A stretch of 59,844 nucleotides of DNA from DATGZX01 sp035296965 (GTDB lineage: Bacteria; Planctomycetota; Planctomycetia; Gemmatales; Gemmataceae), in NCBI GenBank assembly GCA_035296965.1, contig DATGZX010000324.1, forward strand, positions 1 through 59,844. Reading direction: 5' to 3'. The translations under genes were made by a program, and so were the position numbers. This document shows positions 9,309 to 19,896 of the stretch, piece by piece. A model generated the notes under the pieces. That model searched no databases. It saw only the letters and a program-made list of their open reading frames with translations, and was not told the DNA's origin. Numbering within the stretch: position 1 is the stretch's first letter; each line of letters opens with the position of its first letter.

Positions 9309-12300
9309 ATGTTCCATGCCCTTCGCACAGGCAATGTACGCCCTGAATTGACTCCAGATATCAGAATCTCCCGCATACGCCAGCGGCGCAGTTCGACGCG
9401 CGTGCGCCCTCGGCTACAAATCGAAACCCTGGAAGACCGTTTCCTGCCGTCCACTTTCGTCGTGACCGATTCCCTGGATGCCGCCCCGCTGAACCCCGGC
9501 ACTGATAATCCCATGGACGTCAATAATCAGATCTCGTTGCGGTCCGCCATCGCGGCCGCCAACGTGGACGCCATTCTGGGGACCTCCGATACCATCAACT
9601 TTGCCGGCAGCCTGGCCGGTACGACTCTCACGCTTTCCCAGGGGCAGCTGGACCTGAGCGGAGTGCCGGCCACGGGGAGCGCGTCCATTACCGTCGACGC
9701 CAGCGCGCTGGCCGGCGGCATTACGATCAGCAATAACGGCGACGCCGTCTTTCAAGTCGATTCGGGAGTAACTGCCGTCTTCAACGGCTTGACCATCCCG
9801 AATGCCGGCGAGGACGGCATCGAAAACCTCGGCATCCTGACGCTCAACGGCTGCACGATCGGCGGCAGCACTTTTGTCAACGATGGGATCGTCCAAGGCG
9901 GCACACTCAACTTCGTCGACGGCTCGATCCTTCTGGGTGACGGCACGCTCACCAGTGTGACCGTCCCCGCGGGCTCGGATGTCCATTATCGAAGCAACAG
10001 CGACTTCGGCGACACCATCACCATGACGGGCTCAATCACCAACGACGGCACGATCGAGTTGAGCCCGACAAACGATGGGGAGGATGCCAATCTCATCTTC
10101 AGCGGCGACGTCATCCTGGCGGGCACGGGACAGCTGCTGCTCGATCCGCAGGTCGGTAGCTTTGACGCGTACGCGTACCCGTCGGCCGGGTCGACCGTCA
10201 CCATCGCCGCCGGGCAGACGGTTTCCAGCGTCGGCGTGGGCAACTACTTCGGGATAAACGACGCTGGCACGGTGATCGACCAGGGCGTTGTGGAGGCGAC
10301 CGGCGCGGGGAACGCGCTCAATATGGAGCCGTCACTGATCACCAACACCGGCACCCTGGAGGCTACCGGCGGCGCGGAGCTGATCGTCGCGCCCGACACC
10401 TCCCTCGACAACCAGGGGACCGTCGTCGTGGAATCCGACAGCGCGGTGAGCGCGATCGGACCCTACACGCAAACCGCCGGCACGACGGATCTCGAGGGAG
10501 GAGCCCTTACGGTAAACACCCTGGGCCTTCAGGGCGGCACGCTCGCCGGCACGGGCACGGTGACCGGCAACGTCACGAACAGCGGCGGCGCCGTTGAGCC
10601 TGGCGGAGCCGGCGCGGCCGGTGTGCTTGCCGTCAACGGCGCTTACACGCAAGACTCGGGCGGTACCCTGGACCTGGACATCGGCGGCGCGTCAAGTTCG
10701 CAGTTCGACCAGCTTAACATTTCCGGGTCGGCTAACCTCGCCGGCGCCCTCAATGTCAACCTGCTCAGCGGCTTCACCCCGGCCGCCGGGCAAGATTTTG
10801 CAGTGCTAACTGCCGGTTCCTTGTCAGGCACTTTCGCTTCCCTGAGCCTGCCTTCCCCTCTCATGGCGGCCTACTCAACGACGGCGGTGACCCTGGAGGC
10901 TGGCACCACAGGATTAGTCGTCACGAACACCAACGCCACCGGCCCCGGCAGCCTGGCCCAGGCGGTCGCCGACGCCAATGCGTCCGCCACCGGAGGCACC
11001 ATCACCTTTGCCACCGCGGCCGAGGGGGGCGTCTTCAATACTCTGCAGAGCATCGCCCTGACCGGCACGTTAGAGCTGAACAACCCCAACACTGGGGCAG
11101 CGATTGTCATCGACGGGCCGGCAGCCGGCGTGACCATCGGCGGCGGCGGCCCGGGCTCGGACTTCTCGGTCTTCACCGTGGCCGCAAACACGACGGCAAC
11201 GCTCGAGGGCCTGGCCGTCACTGACGGTTACGCGACCGCTGGCGGCGGCATCGGCAACGAAGCCGGTGCCACATTGACGCTGAGTAATGACGACATTTTT
11301 GGCAACTCCGCCGCTTACGGCGCCGGTGTTGACAACCACGGCACGCTGAGGCTCAACAGCGACACCCTCGTCGGCAACTCCGCGAGTAGCGATGGCGGCG
11401 GCATCGACAACGAATTCGCCGCCACTCTCACGGTGAATAACGGCAGCATATCCGGCAACGCGGCCGGCGAGGACGGCGGCGCCATCGAAAACCGCGGCAC
11501 GCTCGCCGTCACAGGCGCCGTGCTCTCGCAAAACAATGCCCAACGAGATGGCGGCGCCCTCAACAACCTCGGCACGCTGACCGTGAACGGCAGCACGCTC
11601 TCCGACAATGCCGCGTTGAACGGCGGCGGCATCGACAACTACGACACGCTCACCGTGAGCACGAGCACGCTCGCCGGCAATTCCGCCACATCGGGCGGCG
11701 GCATCGCCAACTTCGCCGCGGTCACGGTGAGCGCGAGCACTCTGGTCAACAACTCTAGCCAGAAAGACGGCGGCGGCATCTTCAACAATGGCGAGTTAAC
11801 GGTGATTAACTCCACACTGACCGGCAATTCCGCAGTCGCCAACGGCGGCGCCGTCGCCAACGAGCTTGCCGCCAGCGCGACCCTGAGCAACGCCACCGTC
11901 TCCGGCAATTCCGCCGCGAACGGCGGGGGCATCGCCAACATCTCGGGAACGCTCGTACTCAACAACACCATCGTGGCCGGAGACAACGCGACCACGGCTC
12001 CCGACCTCGCCGGCGCTTACGGCGGCAACGCTAATAATGTAGTTGGCGGAACTTCTTACCTGACCGCACTCATGGATTTCGGCGGTCCGACCGAGACCAT
12101 GGCGCCGGAAGTGGGAGGTCCAGCAATCGGTAAGGCCGGTGCGGTCACGACCCTTGCTGCCGCGGTCAATAAAGGCGCAACCACCATCTCGGTCGCGGAT
12201 GCCGCCGCTATCGCCAGCACCTCTGGCAACTACCTCATCCAGGTGGATGCCGAGCAGATGCTGGTCACCGCGGTCAATCCCACGAGCAATACGCTAACCG

Positions 12301-15300
12301 TGGTTCGCGGCTACAATGGCACTACTCCGGCAGGACATGCTGTGCAAGCGGGCATTTACTTCCCCACGGACCAGCGCGGCGTCAGCCGGCCGGCGCCGAG
12401 CGGCTCTCCCGGTCCGGACATTGGCGCTTTTCAGAGCGGCGGGACTTTCAACCTGGTCGTCACCACTGCCGCCGGGTCCGCCGTTGACAGCGCCGGCCTG
12501 CTGTCGCTGCCCGCGGCCGTGAATTTAGCCGACGAATTATCCGGAAACATCACCATCACCTTCGCCGATGCGCCAGGCCAGGTGTTTGCCACGCCGCAGA
12601 CCATCAACTTAACTGCGGGCCTGAACCTCACCAATTCCACCACTGGCACATCGATCAGCATCGACGGCCCGCCCGCTGGCGTCACGATTGCCGGCGGCGG
12701 CAAGGGCTCGAACTTCTCCGTGTTCACGGTGGCAGCGAATACGACCGCCACGCTTCAGGGGTTGACCATCACGGACGGTTACACGAACGGCAACGGCGGC
12801 GGGATTCTCAACAACGGCACGTTGACAGTGACGGATGCCTTCCTCTCAAGCAACTCCGCGGAAGACTTCGGTGGGGGCATTGCGAACTATGGCACGCTTA
12901 CTCTCACAACGGTCGACTTAAGCAAGAACTACGCTGGCTACAGCGCAGGCGGGTTCTACAACAGCTCATACTACGGCGGTATCGGCCAGGTAACCGCGAC
13001 CAACCTCACCCTATCGGCGAACAACGCTGCTTCTTACGGCGGCGGTTTCAGCACTGATGGTGGCACGGTAACGGTGACCAACGGTACTATCTCCGGCAAT
13101 TCCTCTGGCAGCGGCGGCGGCATTAACGCCTCGGGAACTGAGACGCTTATCGGCGTCACGATCTCCGATAACAATGCGACCTATTACGGCGGAGGGATCG
13201 TCAACTACTTCTACGGTATCACGCTCACCAACTGTACCATTTCAGGGAACAATGCCGCCTTCGGCGGCGGCATCGACAGTCCGTACTCCGCTCCGCTGAC
13301 GGTGACCAATGGCACGATCTCCGATAACTCCGCCATCACTGTCTACGGATTTGGCGGAGTTGGCGGCGGTATCTTTAGCTCTGCCCCGCTAACGCTGAGC
13401 GGTGTCACGATCTCCGGCAATACCGCGGTCGCGGTCAACGGAGTCGGCGGACTGGGCGGCGGCATGTATTTTGCACCCGGCGGCACTTTGACAGTGAGCA
13501 CCGGCACCTTTTCCATCGCCGGCAACACCGCCAGTCAGGACGGCGCCGGCGTCTATGTTGCAAGCGGCGAGACGCTGACGCTAAGCAATGTAACGATTTC
13601 AGGCAACGTCCCTGTGGCCGGCACTACCATAGATGGCGGCGGCATCTACAACGTCGGCGCGCTGACGGTCAACAACGCCACCATCTCCAATAACTCCGCT
13701 AATAGCGGAGGGGGCATCTTTAACTTCGCCGGCATGGACTCGCTGGCCCTGAGCAATGCCACGATCTCCGACAATTCTGCCGAGTCGAATGGCGGCGGTA
13801 TCGACAACGCTAATGGTGCGGGACCCGGGGAGGTAATCTATTACTACGGCCCCGTTCTGACACTCAGCGACGTCACGATCTCCAGCAACTCAGCCGCCGA
13901 GGGTGGCGGCATCTCAAGCCAAGCCCCGCTCACGGTGAGCAATGTCACCATCTCCGGCAACTCTGCGAGCGACAACGGTGGTGGCATCTACTTTGCCCCC
14001 GGCGGTACCCTGACCGTGAGCTCTGGTACCTTTTCCATCTCCGGCAACACCGCCAGTGACGCCGGCGCCGGCGTCTACGTTGCAAACGGCGAGACGCTGA
14101 CGCTAAGCAATGTAACGATTTCAGGCAACGTCAGCGCGCCCCATTCCCAGGTAAGTGGCGCTGGCATTTACAACGAAGGCATGCTGACGGTGAGCAACGC
14201 CACGATCTCGGACAACTTCGGCGCTATTGGCGGCATCGAGAACGAAGGCACCCTGATGACGGTGAGCAACAGCACAATCTCGGGTAACTCCAGCTTCGGC
14301 GGCGGCGTCATCGTCAACTACTATACCCTGACGGTGAGCAACAGCACGATCTCGGGTAACTCTACTAGCTCTGGTTACAGCGTCATCCTCAACGACTATA
14401 CGCTGACAGTGAGCAACACCACGATCTCAGGTAACTCCGGCTCTTATGCCGGCACCATCTTAAACTTCGGCACGCTCACGGTGAGCAACGCCACGATCTC
14501 GGGTAACTCGGCCAGCGCGGCGGGCGGCGGCATCTACAATTCAGCTGGCTATGGCACGCTGACTCTGCAAAACTCCATTGTTGCGGGCAACACCGCCCCC
14601 AACGAGCCCGACATCTACGGCGGCATAACCACCGACAACGGTCACAACCTGTTGGGGACGGCCTTGCGGCCAACGAACCCCGTCCTAAGGTTTTTCACAA
14701 CGGACGTGTTCAGCGATCAGCCGCTTCTGTCTCCGCTGGGCAACTACGGCGGCCCGACGCCAACCATGGCCCCGCTGCCCGGCAGCCCTGCCGTCGGCAA
14801 TAGCGGGCCCCTCACCACGGTCGCTACGCAGGTCACGATCAGCACAAGCCGCTTTTTCTTTGAGTTCCATCCCAGGGCGACGATCACCGTCAGTAGTGCC
14901 ACCGACATCCTCGAGGGTGACACCATCCAGATCGACGTGGTACAAATGGAGGTCGAAGCCGTCAACGGCAACAGCCTCACGGTCTCCGCCGGATTCAACG
15001 CGACCTTCCACGTCGGCGACGGCGTCTATCTCATTGGCCAGACCGACCAGCGCGGCTTCAGTCGGCCGACAACTTCGGCCGACATCGGCGCGTTCCAAAC
15101 CCAGTCGTCGCTAGTGGTGAATACAACCGCCGACCCAGCGGCCAATACTCCCACTGGCTCATTTACCGGCGGCACTTTGGGCCAGTTGTCGCTGCGTGAG
15201 GCTGTCAACCTGGCCAACGTGTTGGGCGGCAACAACACCGTTACTTTTGCCAGCGGCAGCGGTCAACCGTTCAACACGCCTCAAACCATAACCCTGGCCG

Positions 15301-18029
15301 CCGGCATCGACCTGGCCAATCCCGGAGCGTCCATCACTGTCGAAGGTCCGCCGGCAGGCGTCACGATTTCCGGCGGCGGCGCCGGCTCGAACTTCTCGGT
15401 GTTCACCGTGGCCGCCAACACGACCGCCACGCTCGAAGGGTTGACCATCACCGACGGCAACACCAACAATGATGGCGGCGGCATCGACAACAACGGCGTC
15501 CTGACCGTGAAAAATGCCACCCTCTCCGCCAACTCCGCCGGCAACGACGGCGGCGGCATCGACAACGCCCACGCCCTGACCGTAAGCGATATCACGCTCA
15601 CCGGCAACGAGGCCCCCCATGGCAGCGGCATCGACAACGAGCCCGGCGCGGAACTCACGGTGAACAATGCCAGCGTCTCGGGCACGCCCAGCGGCCCTAA
15701 CGTAATCGTCAACGCCGGCACCGTGACGGTCCCCAAGGGGGATACTTTCAGCGCGGCTAGCGCGAATTACACCCAGACGGCCGGCACGACCACCGTGAAC
15801 GGCAAGCTCGCCGCCGTCGATATCTTCCTCGACGGCGGCCTCTTGAACGGCACCGGTACGATCCAGGGCAAGCTTGTCAACAATGGCGGCACAGTCGCTC
15901 CAGGCGACGACCCCGGCACCCTGACTGTGCTGGGCGATTACACGCAGGCCGCGGCCGGCACTCTGCAAATCGAGATCGGCGGCCCGACCGACTACAGCCA
16001 ACTGGCAATCTCCGGCAGCGCTACGTTGGGTGGGACGTTTGACTCGTCGTTCATCAATGGTTTCACGCCTGGCGCGGACGACTCTTTCCAGACCTTGATG
16101 GCGGGCCAGATCTCCGGCGACTTTGCCACGATGACGGGTCTGAACGGCGACCAGGTAACCCCCGTCAACAACGCCGGCGGTCCATCCCTTGACGTCAACG
16201 ACGGCCAGACCAGCACGAGCACCGTTGCGCTGCAAACGACGGCGCCTTCCGGTTCGGTCTACGGCCAAACCGTCACGTTCACGGCAACGGTGAGCGCCGG
16301 CAGCTCGTCCTCCATCGCGCCCACCGGTACGGTGCAGTTCCGAATCGACGGCAGCAACTTCGGCCCACCCGTTACGCTGATCGATGGCAGCGCCGGCATC
16401 AGCACCGCCGGACTGAGCGCGGGAACTCACGCGGTGACGGCGATTTACAGCGGCGATTCGACTTTCCTGGGCAACAGCATCGCGCTCAGCAGCGGCCAGG
16501 CCGTTGCGCCGGCCCCGCTGACCATCACGGCGAACAATCAAACCATGGTCTTTGGCGGCGCGCTTCCCACCTTGACTGCCGGATACAGCGGCCTGGTCAA
16601 CGGCGACACGCCGGCCACATTCTCCATCAGCCCCAGTGTGGCCCCGACGCTGGGGACGGTGCCGGCCACGAGCCAGCCGGGCAGTTATGCCATCACCGTC
16701 TCGGGCGCCGTGGATCCGAATTACACGATCACCTTCGTTTCCGGCACGCTGACCATCTCGCCGGCTCCCACGCTCGACCAGCTGTTTGTTGAACATCTCT
16801 ACCAGGACCTTCTCCAGCGGCCGGTCGATCCCTCGGGCCTGGCGTATTGGAGCACGGCGCTCGACGACGGCAGCATGACCCGCCAGCAAGTCGCGGCCGC
16901 CATCGTGGCCAGCACGGAGTACAAGACAGATGAGATCGGCAATGCCTATCAGACCATCCTGGGGCGGCCGGCGGATGCCGCGGGGTTAACGCATTGGCTT
17001 GGCTTCTTGAGCAGCGGCGGCACCATCGTGCAACTCGAAGCTCAGTTTTATGGCTCAGCAGAGTTCTTCCAGGACAGCGGCGGCACCAACAACGGCTTCC
17101 TGGCGGCCCTGTACAAAGACGCCCTCGGCCGGCCCATCGACCCGACGGGACTACAACAATGGGGACAGGAGCTGGCCGGCGGCACTTCGACTGCGACCGT
17201 GGCCGCGTCGATCCTCGGCAGCGCCGAGGCGGAAACCGACCAGGTGCAGAATATCTACCAGCAGTTCCTCCATCGGGCCGCTGATTCCAGCGGAGTGGCG
17301 AGCTTTGTCGGCGCCTTGCAAATCGGCACGCCGATAGAGACGATCATCGCGGCCGTCGCCGGCTCCGCAGAATATGCTCAAGATGCCGGTGGGGACGCCA
17401 ATCAGGCTTACGTGCAGCAGATCTACCTCGACCTGCTTGGCCGGCCCGCGGATGCCGGCGCACTGGCCGCCTTCAGCGCAGGCCTCGATGACGGGCAATT
17501 GACGCGTGGCCAGTTCGTGCAGGATATTCTCGACAGTGCCGAGTATCGCAGCGACGTGGTCGGGGGGCTTTACCAACTCTACCTGGGCCGCAACGCGGAT
17601 CCGGCTGGTTTGAGCGCATTCACGGCGGACCTTGCCAAGGGAAGCACGGACGAGCAAAGCGCCGCCCTCATTGCCGGTTCCGCTGAATTCTTCACTGACA
17701 ACGGCGGCACGAATGCCGGCTTCCTGAATGCAATCTATGAGGATGCTCTCGGCCGCCCCATCGACCCCACCGGGTTGACAGCGTGGGAACAGGCATTGGC
17801 GCTGGGAGCGACGCGTGGGCAGGTGGCGGCGGCGATCTTTGGCAGCAGCGAGTACCAGCAATACTTGGTGCAGACGCTCTACCAGCGCTTCTTGCAGCGC
17901 CCCGCGGATGCGGGCGGCCTGGCCACATTCGCCAATCTGTTGGCGAGTGGAGCACGAGACGAAGTTGTTATCGCGCAATTGCTGGAGTCGTCGGAATACT
18001 ACAACGCGAACTTAGGGAGCCGTGCGTGA
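9309..18029 (+). CDS. Giant exported beta-helix protein with Ig-like, MBG and eight DUF4214 units
   Basis: The protein has 2906 residues. It begins with a basic segment and IETLEDRFLPSTF (about 38-50), the Gemmata-type variant of the LEPR-XLL motif that marks exported planctomycete proteins. Three related modules follow, each with a block like VAANTTATLEGLTITDG (starting near 11160, 12720 and 15400) and many GNSA..GGGI repeats typical of right-handed beta helices. Two autotransporter-like blocks (near 10525 and 15835) carry GTGTVTGNVTNSGG-type sequence. Near the C-terminus are a bacterial Ig-like domain (16218-16505), an MBG domain (16517-16770), and eight units starting LYxDLLxRPxD (16790-18000), the DUF4214 family. 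The ATG at 9309 has GAGAGGAG upstream. A surface adhesin or matrix role is likely; the export route is not known from sequence. Confidence 0.88.
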   Translation: MFHALRTGNVRPELTPDIRISRIRQRRSSTRVRPRLQIETLEDRFLPSTFVVTDSLDAAPLNPGTDNPMDVNNQISLRSAIAAANVDAILGTSDTINFAGSLAGTTLTLSQGQLDLSGVPATGSASITVDASALAGGITISNNGDAVFQVDSGVTAVFNGLTIPNAGEDGIENLGILTLNGCTIGGSTFVNDGIVQGGTLNFVDGSILLGDGTLTSVTVPAGSDVHYRSNSDFGDTITMTGSITNDGTIELSPTNDGEDANLIFSGDVILAGTGQLLLDPQVGSFDAYAYPSAGSTVTIAAGQTVSSVGVGNYFGINDAGTVIDQGVVEATGAGNALNMEPSLITNTGTLEATGGAELIVAPDTSLDNQGTVVVESDSAVSAIGPYTQTAGTTDLEGGALTVNTLGLQGGTLAGTGTVTGNVTNSGGAVEPGGAGAAGVLAVNGAYTQDSGGTLDLDIGGASSSQFDQLNISGSANLAGALNVNLLSGFTPAAGQDFAVLTAGSLSGTFASLSLPSPLMAAYSTTAVTLEAGTTGLVVTNTNATGPGSLAQAVADANASATGGTITFATAAEGGVFNTLQSIALTGTLELNNPNTGAAIVIDGPAAGVTIGGGGPGSDFSVFTVAANTTATLEGLAVTDGYATAGGGIGNEAGATLTLSNDDIFGNSAAYGAGVDNHGTLRLNSDTLVGNSASSDGGGIDNEFAATLTVNNGSISGNAAGEDGGAIENRGTLAVTGAVLSQNNAQRDGGALNNLGTLTVNGSTLSDNAALNGGGIDNYDTLTVSTSTLAGNSATSGGGIANFAAVTVSASTLVNNSSQKDGGGIFNNGELTVINSTLTGNSAVANGGAVANELAASATLSNATVSGNSAANGGGIANISGTLVLNNTIVAGDNATTAPDLAGAYGGNANNVVGGTSYLTALMDFGGPTETMAPEVGGPAIGKAGAVTTLAAAVNKGATTISVADAAAIASTSGNYLIQVDAEQMLVTAVNPTSNTLTVVRGYNGTTPAGHAVQAGIYFPTDQRGVSRPAPSGSPGPDIGAFQSGGTFNLVVTTAAGSAVDSAGLLSLPAAVNLADELSGNITITFADAPGQVFATPQTINLTAGLNLTNSTTGTSISIDGPPAGVTIAGGGKGSNFSVFTVAANTTATLQGLTITDGYTNGNGGGILNNGTLTVTDAFLSSNSAEDFGGGIANYGTLTLTTVDLSKNYAGYSAGGFYNSSYYGGIGQVTATNLTLSANNAASYGGGFSTDGGTVTVTNGTISGNSSGSGGGINASGTETLIGVTISDNNATYYGGGIVNYFYGITLTNCTISGNNAAFGGGIDSPYSAPLTVTNGTISDNSAITVYGFGGVGGGIFSSAPLTLSGVTISGNTAVAVNGVGGLGGGMYFAPGGTLTVSTGTFSIAGNTASQDGAGVYVASGETLTLSNVTISGNVPVAGTTIDGGGIYNVGALTVNNATISNNSANSGGGIFNFAGMDSLALSNATISDNSAESNGGGIDNANGAGPGEVIYYYGPVLTLSDVTISSNSAAEGGGISSQAPLTVSNVTISGNSASDNGGGIYFAPGGTLTVSSGTFSISGNTASDAGAGVYVANGETLTLSNVTISGNVSAPHSQVSGAGIYNEGMLTVSNATISDNFGAIGGIENEGTLMTVSNSTISGNSSFGGGVIVNYYTLTVSNSTISGNSTSSGYSVILNDYTLTVSNTTISGNSGSYAGTILNFGTLTVSNATISGNSASAAGGGIYNSAGYGTLTLQNSIVAGNTAPNEPDIYGGITTDNGHNLLGTALRPTNPVLRFFTTDVFSDQPLLSPLGNYGGPTPTMAPLPGSPAVGNSGPLTTVATQVTISTSRFFFEFHPRATITVSSATDILEGDTIQIDVVQMEVEAVNGNSLTVSAGFNATFHVGDGVYLIGQTDQRGFSRPTTSADIGAFQTQSSLVVNTTADPAANTPTGSFTGGTLGQLSLREAVNLANVLGGNNTVTFASGSGQPFNTPQTITLAAGIDLANPGASITVEGPPAGVTISGGGAGSNFSVFTVAANTTATLEGLTITDGNTNNDGGGIDNNGVLTVKNATLSANSAGNDGGGIDNAHALTVSDITLTGNEAPHGSGIDNEPGAELTVNNASVSGTPSGPNVIVNAGTVTVPKGDTFSAASANYTQTAGTTTVNGKLAAVDIFLDGGLLNGTGTIQGKLVNNGGTVAPGDDPGTLTVLGDYTQAAAGTLQIEIGGPTDYSQLAISGSATLGGTFDSSFINGFTPGADDSFQTLMAGQISGDFATMTGLNGDQVTPVNNAGGPSLDVNDGQTSTSTVALQTTAPSGSVYGQTVTFTATVSAGSSSSIAPTGTVQFRIDGSNFGPPVTLIDGSAGISTAGLSAGTHAVTAIYSGDSTFLGNSIALSSGQAVAPAPLTITANNQTMVFGGALPTLTAGYSGLVNGDTPATFSISPSVAPTLGTVPATSQPGSYAITVSGAVDPNYTITFVSGTLTISPAPTLDQLFVEHLYQDLLQRPVDPSGLAYWSTALDDGSMTRQQVAAAIVASTEYKTDEIGNAYQTILGRPADAAGLTHWLGFLSSGGTIVQLEAQFYGSAEFFQDSGGTNNGFLAALYKDALGRPIDPTGLQQWGQELAGGTSTATVAASILGSAEAETDQVQNIYQQFLHRAADSSGVASFVGALQIGTPIETIIAAVAGSAEYAQDAGGDANQAYVQQIYLDLLGRPADAGALAAFSAGLDDGQLTRGQFVQDILDSAEYRSDVVGGLYQLYLGRNADPAGLSAFTADLAKGSTDEQSAALIAGSAEFFTDNGGTNAGFLNAIYEDALGRPIDPTGLTAWEQALALGATRGQVAAAIFGSSEYQQYLVQTLYQRFLQRPADAGGLATFANLLASGARDEVVIAQLLESSEYYNANLGSRA

Positions 18030-18048
18030 TCTTGCAGCCTTCTATGTT

Positions 18049-18116
18049 ACCGTGCTTGATTCGTCAGCTGCGTAGCACAGATTTCCAATCTGTCCGGTCA
18101 GGTTGGAAACCTGACC
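18049..18116. repeat. Two-hairpin repeat, copy 1
   Basis: This block of about 68 bp contains two adjacent hairpins: ACAGATTTCCAATCTGT and GTCAGGTTGGAAACCTGAC. It is nearly identical to 28607-28675 in the same orientation, including the lead-in ACCGTGCTTGATTCG. It lies just downstream of the giant protein gene and could act as a 3' structure, but it has no T-tract. Confidence 0.75.
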
Positions 18117-18207
18117 CACACGAGACCGGCCTCGACTTGGTCACGGCCCTAGGCTACGAAAGAAGGTGCAACATGGATCATGATGGGTTGTCGAACGGCG
18201 CGGGGAA

Positions 18208-19473
18208 TCAATCCGCGCGGTCGGCCTCCATGCGGGTTCGATAAATCTCCGTAATCCACGCAATTATCCTCTCGGCAGCCAGGTGATTCCCACGCGCATT
18301 CCAGTGGGTATCGCGCGGCGCATAGGTACCAGACACGATTGCAAAAGCCGGCTTGAGGTCCAGGCAAGGCACGCCTCGTTCCGCACAGAAGCTCTGCAAC
18401 CGCCGCTGCGGTAGATCGAGATCAAGGTCTTCGAGGGCAGCCCCGCTGCACGGCAGCGCGTCCGCCAGGACAGCAGGGTTCACCTGAAATTCATCCGGGA
18501 TCAGTACGAAGGCCACGGCAACGCCTTCCTTCCGGCAAGCGTCGATGATCGAGCCGAGATAGGTGAGCGCCCGCTGCCATTTCTTCTGCAGATCCGCAGG
18601 GGGCGCCTTGAGGCAAACCGCCATCCTTTTGCCCTCCAGCTCCCGGAACGACGCCTCGGACAGGGCGCCCGCGCCCAGTCGATCGAGCGGGGCAGGGGAG
18701 ACGTCACGCGTTCGCCGCCACTTCTCCCGCAGCAGCCGTTCCGACCGCGTGAGCAGCAGATAGAGTGAATTCTGCCGCGGATCGAAGTGACGCGGCGTGG
18801 CCATGATCTCGGTGATATCATTGCCGACGAACACATTCACCAAAACCAGGTCCGGCGCATACGACAAGGCGTCCTGCTTCAGGATCGTGTAGTATTCCCG
18901 CGGCCCGGTGCCGGAAACGCCGAAGTTGTAAACCTGGGCCCTGGGAAGCGCTTTTTCCAGCAGCGTGAGGTAGTTATCCGCAAATGCCACCGCCGGGCCG
19001 ACGGCGAAGGAATCGCCCAGCGCTGCGATGCGAAAGACCCCTTGTTCCCTGTCCCGCTGAAACTCGCTGCCGGGATAGCCAAGCCGGTTGCCATGCAGTC
19101 CCTCTCCATAATCCTGCCCAGGCCGCAGGCGATAGGCGTCGAGGGCATCGCTGAGCAAAAGCGAGTGGCCGGTGTGGTGCGCGAAGGCGCGCAGCGACCA
19201 CTCCGCCAATACCAGTGTCAGCGCCAGGTTGAACGCGATCACTTCGAGGAAACACGCGCTGCGGTAAAGCCTGCCGCCCGCCTGAAAGCGGGCCGCCCGC
19301 AGTTGCCCTACCAGGATCAGGACGCACCAGGCGGCAAGGCAAGCGTAGAAGACGGGCCGGGCCCAGTCGGTTCCACCAAGCGTGAACGACACGGCGATAT
19401 AAGCTGCCGTGGCGCCAATAAGCGCACGGCGGCCGAAAATCAGGAACGGTCTCAGGCGAGCCAGCGAATCCAA
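18208..19473 (-). CDS. Membrane-anchored SGNH/GDSL-type hydrolase
   Basis: This 421-residue protein has two or three N-terminal hydrophobic helices (about 18-34, 41-57 and 75-93) and an extracytoplasmic SGNH-hydrolase domain. Block I is ALGDSFAVGP with Ser155, the Gly block is FGVSGTGPREY, the Asn block is VFVGND, and the catalytic Asp-His block is DTHWNARGNHLA near residue 391. Such domains act as esterases or acetyl-transfer enzymes on polysaccharides, often in exopolysaccharide export (compare AlgX/AlgJ). The start is a TTG at 19473 preceded closely by GAGGAG; no better ATG lies nearby. It is convergent with the giant protein gene and stands alone. The substrate cannot be told from sequence. 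Confidence 0.82.
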   Translation of the reverse strand: MDSLARLRPFLIFGRRALIGATAAYIAVSFTLGGTDWARPVFYACLAAWCVLILVGQLRAARFQAGGRLYRSACFLEVIAFNLALTLVLAEWSLRAFAHHTGHSLLLSDALDAYRLRPGQDYGEGLHGNRLGYPGSEFQRDREQGVFRIAALGDSFAVGPAVAFADNYLTLLEKALPRAQVYNFGVSGTGPREYYTILKQDALSYAPDLVLVNVFVGNDITEIMATPRHFDPRQNSLYLLLTRSERLLREKWRRTRDVSPAPLDRLGAGALSEASFRELEGKRMAVCLKAPPADLQKKWQRALTYLGSIIDACRKEGVAVAFVLIPDEFQVNPAVLADALPCSGAALEDLDLDLPQRRLQSFCAERGVPCLDLKPAFAIVSGTYAPRDTHWNARGNHLAAERIIAWITEIYRTRMEADRAD

Positions 19474-19896
19474 GGGCGCTCCTCACCATCCGAGGGATCG
19501 ATTGCCCAGGCAATCACCAGGGAACGCATTCTGTGAAAAGCAGCCGAAGGTGGCAAGACGGAATCGGCCGCATCACGAAGGGTGCAGACAATAAAGAAGA
19601 CAGGAAAGCATGAGAAGAGAAGCGCACTTCCAAATATTCAACGCCTTGCTGCAGGTGCCGGCGATGCCCTGGCGTAGCGAATCGATTTTTTGCGCGCGGA
19701 GCAGTCCGAAAAAACTTTCTAGTTGTCGATTCTGTCCAAGGTCGTTCGACTAACCATTGGTGGCCAATCTCTACACAAATGATCCATTGCGATTGATGAG
19801 TGGGATGTGGACTTCTTTTGAAAGATGAACGAATCAGGTCGGGCCCTTCCGGAAAGAGTCCCGACAGACTCTCTTGATCCCAAACGAGGTGTTGCA
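19474..19896. other. Intergenic region without clear features
   Basis: This 423-bp region lies between the divergent SGNH-hydrolase and YCII genes. I see no coding frame with a plausible start, no long inverted repeat and no confident promoter. Confidence 0.4.

Noticed and set aside
15159..16889. Minus-strand open frame of over 500 codons inside the giant protein gene
   Set aside because: Repetitive, Arg-rich translation typical of antisense to GC-rich repeats.
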